Part shown: positions 23,706 through 29,171 of the stretch, piece after piece
How positions within the stretch are numbered: position 1 is the first letter of the stretch
How the letters are laid out: every line of letters begins with the position of its first letter
Assembly: GCA_036160575.1 (NCBI GenBank)
Contig: JAYYDT010000082.1
Location: forward strand, 1-29,171
Length of the DNA: 29,171 nucleotides
Reading direction: 5' to 3'
Source: TMED26 sp002694075
GTDB taxonomy: Bacteria > Pseudomonadota > Alphaproteobacteria > Thalassobaculales > Thalassobaculaceae
Position numbers and translations under genes: made by a program
Notes under the pieces: generated by a model
Seen by the model: the letters and a program-made list of their open reading frames with translations, nothing else
What the model was told of the DNA's origin: nothing
Database searches by the model: none

Positions 23706-24090
23706 GTCCAACTCCAAAGAGGTGGCGCCGCCGCGCCCCCGCCGCTTCGGTCTGAACCTGGACGCCCAGGAACCGCTCGCCCTGCACATCGTCTATGGCC
23801 TCTACGCCCTGTCCCTGGTCAGCGCCTTTCCGGCGATTATCGGGCTGATCCTGGCCTGGGTCGCTGGCCAGCATTTAACCGCGCCCTGGTTGATCAGCCA
23901 TCAGCGCTATCAAATACGCACCTTTTTGATCATGCTGGTCGCCACCGTCATTGGCCTGGCCACCCAAGGGCTGCTCATCGGTTTCGTGATTCTGGCCCTG
24001 GTCTGGTGCTGGTTCCTCTTTCGCACGGTCAAGGGTTGGCTGCGCCTGTCCAATGAACAGCCGATCGACGACCCCACCGGCTGGTTCTAA
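23704..24090 (+). CDS. Small DUF4870-like membrane protein
   Basis: A 128-residue protein with three hydrophobic segments (about 27–53, 72–94, and a shorter one near 97–110). The sequence SHQRYQIRTFLIML and the end RTVKGWLRLSNEQPIDDPTGWF are typical of a widespread small membrane protein group resembling DUF4870. Function unknown. The start is a TTG at 23704 behind a strong GGGGAGG (23692–23698), 5 nt apart; no ATG fits. It is divergent from the nucleotide-sugar transferase (187 nt gap) and convergent with the sulfotransferase-like gene (6 nt apart). Confidence 0.75.
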   Translation: MSNSKEVAPPRPRRFGLNLDAQEPLALHIVYGLYALSLVSAFPAIIGLILAWVAGQHLTAPWLISHQRYQIRTFLIMLVATVIGLATQGLLIGFVILALVWCWFLFRTVKGWLRLSNEQPIDDPTGWF

Positions 24091-24096
24091 CGCCGC

Positions 24097-25164
24097 CTAA
24101 TCCGCCAACCCCAGGGCCGCGACCCAGGGCGCCAGGCGGCCGCGGTGGGGCGCCAGCAGGGCGCGAAAACGGCGGTGGCGGCCAGGCGCGTCGTCGAAGT
24201 CGGCGGCCAGTCGCGCCGACAGGCCGGCGGCGGCCGGCAAAGCCAGGAACTGATACAGCCGAGCGAAGGCGCCGGGCGGATCGGCCAACGCCTCTTCCAA
24301 ACTGAATTGATGGACATTGAGCGGCAGGGCGGCGTCGGCCGCCGCCCACAGCGCCATCGCGTGATCGTAAAAGCCGACGATATCGCCGAGACGGGTGAGC
24401 AACGGGTCGTCATCGGCCGGCGCCGGCCGGGTCAACCAGGGCGCCAAACAATGATCGGCCGGGTGGCGGGTGAAAATCACCAAACGGGCCAGTGGGAACA
24501 GCCGGACGATCCATGCGAGATGAACCATGTTGTGGGCGCCGGCGTCGATCACCGCGGTGCCGGTATCATCGCCGCCGCCCGCCAGATCGGCGCGCCGGCG
24601 GAGATAATCGGCGCGCAGCGCGGCGGCCTCGGTTGGCTCGAGATGGGCCAAGGCGGCGGCGTCGGCGCCAAGGGCCGGCGCAGCGGTCACCACCTGGCCG
24701 ATCAAGGCCGGTTCGGTGATCAGCCGCACGCCCGGATGGGCGGCCAGGTGGTCGATCAAGCGGCGCCGTCCGGGATCGGCCAGGCCCAACAGGAAAACCG
24801 GTTCGTCCAAGGCCATCGGCAAGCGCCGCCAGGCGGCCACCGCCGCCGGCGCGAGGGCCGCCGGACCCAGCGCGGCGCGCATGTTGGGAAATGCCGCGCC
24901 CCCGGCCAAAAGCGCCCGCCGCCGCTGGCGATTGGCCGCCCGGGCGTAATCGGCGGCCAGGCCGGCATAGCCTAAACGCGCCTGGACCGCGGCCAGGGCA
25001 TGGTCGAGGGCGCCGGCCGGCAAGCTGCCGTCATCGGCGACCGCGCGGTCGTTGGCGAGGGCCAGCAAGGCGGCGCGGGCGCCGCGCAGATCGCCGGCGT
25101 CATGGGCCGCGCGCGACGCGTCGAAACGGGTTTTCAGGGTTTGAATGGGGCGCACGGGCGACAT
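24097..25164 (-). CDS. Sulfotransferase-like protein with degenerate PAPS-binding motifs
   Basis: A 355-residue protein that reads as a divergent member of the sulfotransferase superfamily (TPR-sulfotransferase group). EPVFLLGLADPGRRRLIDHLAAHPGV (residues 121–146) aligns with the 5'-phosphosulfate loop, where PRSGTTL is normal; here the S/T residues are lost. FPLARLVIFTRHPADHCLAP (223–241) is the 3'-phosphate-binding block, and DAGAHNMVHLAWIV matches the region that usually reads DKxPxN. The helical N terminus (about 1–100) could be a remnant TPR. The frame stays open to 25371, but the ATG at 25164 is chosen because the extra residues are Arg/Pro-rich and overlap dnaE2. It lies 40 nt downstream of dnaE2 on the same strand. 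Activity as a sulfotransferase is doubtful. Confidence 0.65.
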   Translation of the reverse strand: MSPVRPIQTLKTRFDASRAAHDAGDLRGARAALLALANDRAVADDGSLPAGALDHALAAVQARLGYAGLAADYARAANRQRRRALLAGGAAFPNMRAALGPAALAPAAVAAWRRLPMALDEPVFLLGLADPGRRRLIDHLAAHPGVRLITEPALIGQVVTAAPALGADAAALAHLEPTEAAALRADYLRRRADLAGGGDDTGTAVIDAGAHNMVHLAWIVRLFPLARLVIFTRHPADHCLAPWLTRPAPADDDPLLTRLGDIVGFYDHAMALWAAADAALPLNVHQFSLEEALADPPGAFARLYQFLALPAAAGLSARLAADFDDAPGRHRRFRALLAPHRGRLAPWVAALGLAD

Positions 25165-25204
25165 CCGGGTCGAACGAAAGCGCCGACTATGGCATGGCGC
25201 CGGG

Positions 25205-28200
25205 TTAATGGAAATCGCGGCTGACCACCCGCAAATCGGGTTTGACCTGGCGCGGGTGGGTCGGGGTCGGTACGGCTGCCGGCGCGGCCGACGGCGTGGC
25301 CGCGGGCGGCGGTATGCGGCGCGGCGGGCGGGCGCGCCCCTCGTGATGGGGGCGCTTGACCGCGTCGGCATGGGCCAGGGCGCCGCCGAAGGCGCCGTCG
25401 ATGGTGTCGGCGGGATCGCCGGCGGGCGTGTCGGCGGCGGCAGTCAGCAGGGCCAGGCGGTCGCTCAAATCCTCCAGTTTTTCAGCGATCACATGAGTCA
25501 CCTGATCGGCTTTTTGCAGCCGGCCGGTGATGCCCAGCAATTTCGCGCCGAGCACGATCCGGCGATGTTTTTCGAACACATCCGGCCAGACGATGATATT
25601 GGCGGCGCCGCTTTCATCCTCCAAGGTGATGAAGATCACCCCCTTGGCGGTGCCCGGCCGCTGACGCACCAACACCAGGCCGGCGAGACGCACCCGTTTG
25701 CCGTCGGGACGACGGACCAGGTCGGCGGTCGTCACCCGGCCGCTGGCCGCCAGATCGGCGCGCAGCAAGCTTACCGGATGGGCTTTCAGGGATAGGCGCA
25801 GGGCGGCGTAATCGTCGACCACATCCTCGCCCAAGGGCGTCGCCGGCAGGGTCACCGCCGCCTCGCGCTGGGCCACCGCCCGGCCGTCGCGGGCCTCGGC
25901 GGCGGCGAACAACGGCAAGGCGCCGGCGCGCGCCTCGGCCGGGCCGGTGATCGCCTGGGCCAGGCCGCGCACCGCCCAAAACGCCCGCCGCCGGTCGAGG
26001 CCGAGGCCGCGATAAGCGTCGCCGCGCGCCAGTGCTTCCAAGGCGTTCCAGGACAGGCCACTGCGCCGCCACAGGTCGCGCGGGTCGCGGTAGCCGCCGC
26101 CGCGGCAGGCGACCAGGATTTCGGCGTCGTCTTGTTTCACCCCTTTGATCTGGCGCAGGCCGAGGCGCAGGGCGAGGCCGTCGGCGGCCGGCTCCAGGGT
26201 GCAATCCCATTGGCTGGCGTTGACACAGGGCGGCAGTACCGTCACGCCGTGGTCGCGGGCGTCACGGACGATTTGCGCCGGCGCGTAAAAGCCCATCGGC
26301 TGGGCGTTCAACAAGGCGCAGGCGAAGACCGCCGGGTAATGGCATTTCAGCCAGCTGGAGATATAGACCAGAAGCGCGAAACTGGCGGCGTGGGATTCCG
26401 GAAAACCGTAATTGCCGAAGCCTTCGATCTGCTGGAAACAACGTTCGGCGAAATCGGGGTCATAGCCATTGCCGATCATGCCGCTGATCATTTTGTCGCG
26501 GAAATGGCCGATGGTGCCGGTTTTCTTGAAGGTCGCCATGGCCCGCCGCAATTGGTCGGCCTCGGCCGGGGTGAAACCGGCGGCGACGATGGCGATTTTC
26601 ATCGCCTGTTCCTGGAACAGGGGCACGCCAAGGGTTTTTTCCAAGACCCCGCGCAAATCGGCCGAGGGATAATCGACGTTCTCCAGGCCGGCGCGTCGGC
26701 GCAGATAGGGATGCACCATGTCGCCTTGAATCGGTCCCGGTCGGACAATCGCCACCTGGATCACCAGATCGTAAAAGGCGCGCGGTTTCAGGCGCGGCAG
26801 CATGGCCATCTGGGCGCGGCTCTCGACCTGGAACACGCCCAGGCTGTCGCCCTTGCACAGCATGTCGTACACCGCCCCGTCCTCGGCCGGCACGGTGGCC
26901 AGATCGAGGGGCCGTTGATAATGCTGGGCCAGAAGGTCAAAGGCTTTGCGCACGCAGCTGAGCATGCCAAGGGCCAGGACATCGACCTTCAAAATGCCGA
27001 GGGCGTCGAGATCGTCCTTATCCCATTCGACGACCGTGCGCTCGGCCATCGCGGCGTTTTCAATCGGCACCAGTTCATCGAGCCGGCCGCGGGTCATCAC
27101 GAAGCCGCCGACATGTTGCGACAGATGGCGCGGAAAGCCGATCAACTGGCGCGTCAGGTTGAGCGTCAAGCGCAGCCGCCGATCATCGGGGTCGAGCCCC
27201 AGTTCGCGGATGCGCGCGTCGTCCAGGGCGCTGTCGGACCGGCCCCACACCTGGCCGGCGAGATGGCCGACGACATCGCCGGTCAGGCCCATCGCCTTGC
27301 CCACCTCGCGCACCGCGCTGCGCGCCCGATAGGTGATCACGGTGGCGGCCAGGCCGGCCCGCGCGCGGCCATATTTGCGGTAGATGTATTGAATCACCTC
27401 CTCGCGCCGCTCATGCTCGAAATCGACGTCGATATCGGGCGGCTCGTCGCGCGCCTCGCTGACGAAACGCTCGAACAAGGGGTCGGCCCGTTCGGGGTCG
27501 ACGGCGGTGATGCCAAGGCAATAGCAGACTGCCGAATTGGCCGCCGAGCCGCGCCCTTGGCACAGGATGCCTTGCTCGCGGGCGAAACGGACGATGTCGT
27601 CGACGGTCAGGAAATAGGGCGCGTAGTCGAGCTTGGCGATCAAGCTCAGTTCATGGTCGATCAGCACTTTGACCTTGGCCGGCAGGCCGTCCGGATAACG
27701 CCAGGCGGCGCCTTGCCAGGTGCGATGGGCCAATTCGGCCTGCACGTTGCGCCCGGCGGCGGTCAGTTCGTCGGGATATTCATAGCGCAACGCGTCGAGG
27801 GAAAAGCGACAGGCGTCGGCGATCTCGACGGTGCGCGCGACGGCCGCCGGATAATCCCGGAACAAACGGGCCATTTCGGCCGGCGGCTTCAAATAGCGTT
27901 CGGCGTTGGCGGCCAGGCGATAGCCGGCGTCGTCGATGGTGCAATGGTGGCGCACACAGGTCAAAACATCCTGCAGGGGGCGCCGCTCGGGGACATGGTA
28001 ATGGACCGCGCCGGTCGCCACCAAGGGAGCGCGATGGCGGCGCGCCAATTCGGCCAAATGAGCCAGCCAGGCGCGATCCCGGCCGCCGTAAAGCAAATGC
28101 CCGGCGAGCCAGCATTGCCCTCGGAACAGCGCGCTAAACCGGTCCAAATGGCCGGCGAATACCGCGTCCGGACGGGCCGGCGGCAGGACCAGCAGGTGGT

Positions 28201-28567
28201 GGCCGCCGCCGAGCGCGGCCAGATCGTCGCGTGCTAGGTGACAATTTCCCTTGGCCGCGCGGCGTTTGCCGAGGCTGAGCAGGCGCGACAACCGGCCATA
28301 GGCGGCGCGGTCCTGGGGCAGGGCGAGAACACTGGGGCCATCGACCAGATCGAGGCGGCTGGCCACCACATAACGCAGATCGTGGGCGCGCGCCGCCACA
28401 TGGCCGCGGACCACCCCGGCGAGAGTGTTGTGATCGGCGATGGCCAGGGCGTGGTGACCAAGAGCGGCGGCGGTGTCGACCAATTCCTCCGGATGGGCGG
28501 CGCCGCGCAGAAAGCTGAAATTGCTGACCGCTTGCAATTCGGCGTAGCCGGTGATCGGCGCGCTCAC
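25205..28567 (-). CDS. dnaE2: Error-prone DNA polymerase DnaE2 (ImuC)
   Basis: A 1,120-residue family C DNA polymerase that works with ImuA and ImuB in SOS-induced translesion synthesis. The PHP domain has IADHNTLAGVV near residue 43. The palm has the catalytic aspartates in PPDIDVDFEHERR (D380, D382) and a third acidic site in WDKDDLDALGILKVD. YGFPESHAASFALLVYISSWLKCHYP and AQPMGFYAPAQIVRDAR are DnaE2 signatures. An OB-fold segment (VRLAGLVLVRQRPGTAKGVIFITLED) follows. The protein ends in a proline-rich tail and SRDFH. The start is GTG at 28567, overlapping the imuB stop as GTGA, with GGAGTG 6–7 nt upstream; the frame is open to 28714. It appears catalytically complete. Confidence 0.96.
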   Translation of the reverse strand: MSAPITGYAELQAVSNFSFLRGAAHPEELVDTAAALGHHALAIADHNTLAGVVRGHVAARAHDLRYVVASRLDLVDGPSVLALPQDRAAYGRLSRLLSLGKRRAAKGNCHLARDDLAALGGGHHLLVLPPARPDAVFAGHLDRFSALFRGQCWLAGHLLYGGRDRAWLAHLAELARRHRAPLVATGAVHYHVPERRPLQDVLTCVRHHCTIDDAGYRLAANAERYLKPPAEMARLFRDYPAAVARTVEIADACRFSLDALRYEYPDELTAAGRNVQAELAHRTWQGAAWRYPDGLPAKVKVLIDHELSLIAKLDYAPYFLTVDDIVRFAREQGILCQGRGSAANSAVCYCLGITAVDPERADPLFERFVSEARDEPPDIDVDFEHERREEVIQYIYRKYGRARAGLAATVITYRARSAVREVGKAMGLTGDVVGHLAGQVWGRSDSALDDARIRELGLDPDDRRLRLTLNLTRQLIGFPRHLSQHVGGFVMTRGRLDELVPIENAAMAERTVVEWDKDDLDALGILKVDVLALGMLSCVRKAFDLLAQHYQRPLDLATVPAEDGAVYDMLCKGDSLGVFQVESRAQMAMLPRLKPRAFYDLVIQVAIVRPGPIQGDMVHPYLRRRAGLENVDYPSADLRGVLEKTLGVPLFQEQAMKIAIVAAGFTPAEADQLRRAMATFKKTGTIGHFRDKMISGMIGNGYDPDFAERCFQQIEGFGNYGFPESHAASFALLVYISSWLKCHYPAVFACALLNAQPMGFYAPAQIVRDARDHGVTVLPPCVNASQWDCTLEPAADGLALRLGLRQIKGVKQDDAEILVACRGGGYRDPRDLWRRSGLSWNALEALARGDAYRGLGLDRRRAFWAVRGLAQAITGPAEARAGALPLFAAAEARDGRAVAQREAAVTLPATPLGEDVVDDYAALRLSLKAHPVSLLRADLAASGRVTTADLVRRPDGKRVRLAGLVLVRQRPGTAKGVIFITLEDESGAANIIVWPDVFEKHRRIVLGAKLLGITGRLQKADQVTHVIAEKLEDLSDRLALLTAAADTPAGDPADTIDGAFGGALAHADAVKRPHHEGRARPPRRIPPPAATPSAAPAAVPTPTHPRQVKPDLRVVSRDFH

Positions 28568-29171
28568 GCGAACACTCCGTGCAGGTACCAGGTGGGCGCC
28601 TCGCCGCGCTCGGCCAGGCCCAGGCGGTAAAGCCAAAAGCGCCGCCCGTCGGCGTCCTCCACTTGAAAATAATCGCGGGTGCGTGCCGCCTTGCCGTCGA
28701 CCGTGCGCCACCATTCCGGCGCCAACCGTTCCGGGCCCAGGGCGCGGACCACTTCATAGGTGACGCCGCGCCAGCGGAAGCGGGCCGGCGGATGGTCCGG
28801 CAGCAGGGCCGTCGTCTCGACTCCCTCCGGTGGGTCGAACAGGCGTAGCGGGCGGGCCCCGGCGGTCGCCGGCGGCGCCGTCGCCGGGTCATTCCATGCG
28901 GCGGCGGTGGCGGGTGTGACGGCCTCTTCGGCGCGTTCCGGCAGATGGCTGGCGACTGGCGCTAGGCGATGCACCGCGCCGGCGCCCAAACGGTTGGTCA
29001 AGCGGTCGACCAAATCGTCGACGGCCGCCGCCGCCGGCGGCGGCGCCCCGGCCAGGTCAAGCGGGCGCGGCGCCGCGCCCCACACGTCGACGGCGCCCGC
29101 TTCGAGAATCAGCATGTCCAACCCGCAGCCGGCGGCGAGTGGGTCAAAATGCCGTTGCCACAACGCCCAGA
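28564..29171 (-). CDS. imuB: ImuB (Y-family-like mutasome protein), 5' part outside window
   Basis: The last about 202 residues of ImuB, the inactive Y-family-like protein that bridges the beta clamp with DnaE2 and ImuA. The diagnostic C-terminal features are PLRLFDPPEGVE, the WRGVTYEV block, GPERLAPEWWR, and TRDYFQVEDADGRRFWLYR. The frame is open to the right edge; the TTG at 29163 is internal. The catalytic-like N-terminal domains and clamp motif lie outside. The stop overlaps the dnaE2 start (GTGA). imuA would be expected further right, as would a LexA-controlled promoter; neither can be seen. Confidence 0.93.
   Translation of the reverse strand, partial: WALWQRHFDPLAAGCGLDMLILEAGAVDVWGAAPRPLDLAGAPPPAAAAVDDLVDRLTNRLGAGAVHRLAPVASHLPERAEEAVTPATAAAWNDPATAPPATAGARPLRLFDPPEGVETTALLPDHPPARFRWRGVTYEVVRALGPERLAPEWWRTVDGKAARTRDYFQVEDADGRRFWLYRLGLAERGEAPTWYLHGVFA

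Noticed and set aside
25165..25371. Upstream extension of the sulfotransferase-like gene
   Set aside because: The extra residues are Arg/Pro-rich, overlap dnaE2 antiparallel-free coding, and lack any fold signature.
26132..28237. Long plus-strand frame (701 codons) opposite dnaE2
   Set aside because: It is the antisense shadow of a well-conserved polymerase; no domain or ribosome site supports it.
1..29171. CRISPR array, tRNA, rRNA, insertion sequence, integrase or phage gene
   Set aside because: None was found by eye; gaps are short, and no spaced repeat array or cloverleaf-like sequence was seen. An automated scan would be needed to exclude weak cases.

Overview
The window is GC-rich, densely packed bacterial DNA. 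It reads as an alphaproteobacterium, most likely Rhodospirillales-like. The reasons are family-level: an NDUFAF5-type methyltransferase diverging from comF–grxC–amidase, the long two-module dCTP deaminase, the argD–argF–hslO run, and the imuB–dnaE2 mutasome pair. No rRNA, tRNA, CRISPR array, transposase or phage gene was seen. The genus cannot be set from this sequence alone.

Layout. (1) 2–1192: 3' part of an O-acetylhomoserine sulfhydrylase (+), convergent with a minus-strand run comF → grxC → nitrilase-family amidase (3209–1229). (2) 3255–8119: plus-strand run of six genes: NDUFAF5-like methyltransferase, fatty acid desaturase, DUF2306-like membrane protein, thiol (cysteine-type) dioxygenase, MaoC-like hot-dog protein and TauE/SafE exporter. 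The last three suggest oxidation of an organic thiol with disposal of the sulfite produced. (3) 11196–8124: minus-strand run recX → acs → gloA. (4) 11298–17740: plus-strand run: ABC-2 permease and dCTP deaminase (overlapping), then argD–argF–hslO, a small lipoprotein and a DsbA-like isomerase. (5) 18845–17763: threonine aldolase (-).

(6) 18904–25164 looks accessory: two tandem paralogous glycosyltransferases, an AT-rich gap, a DxD nucleotide-diphospho-sugar transferase, a small membrane protein, and a sulfotransferase-like protein whose nucleotide-binding loop has lost its signature residues. This is probably a cell-surface glycan locus. (7) 25205–29171: error-prone polymerase dnaE2 and the 3' part of imuB, overlapping by the GTGA arrangement; imuB runs off the right edge.

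Most notable points: the TauE/SafE exporter appears to start at an ATT codon behind a perfect GGAGG site; the paired glycosyltransferases carry a second, degenerate GT-A-like half with a broken DxD; the sulfotransferase homologue has degenerate PAPS-binding motifs and lies just behind dnaE2; and there is an inverted repeat in the recX/permease divergent gap. No CRISPR-, phage- or toxin-type system was found. The best candidate for something undescribed is the two-domain glycosyltransferase pair with the degenerate sulfotransferase.
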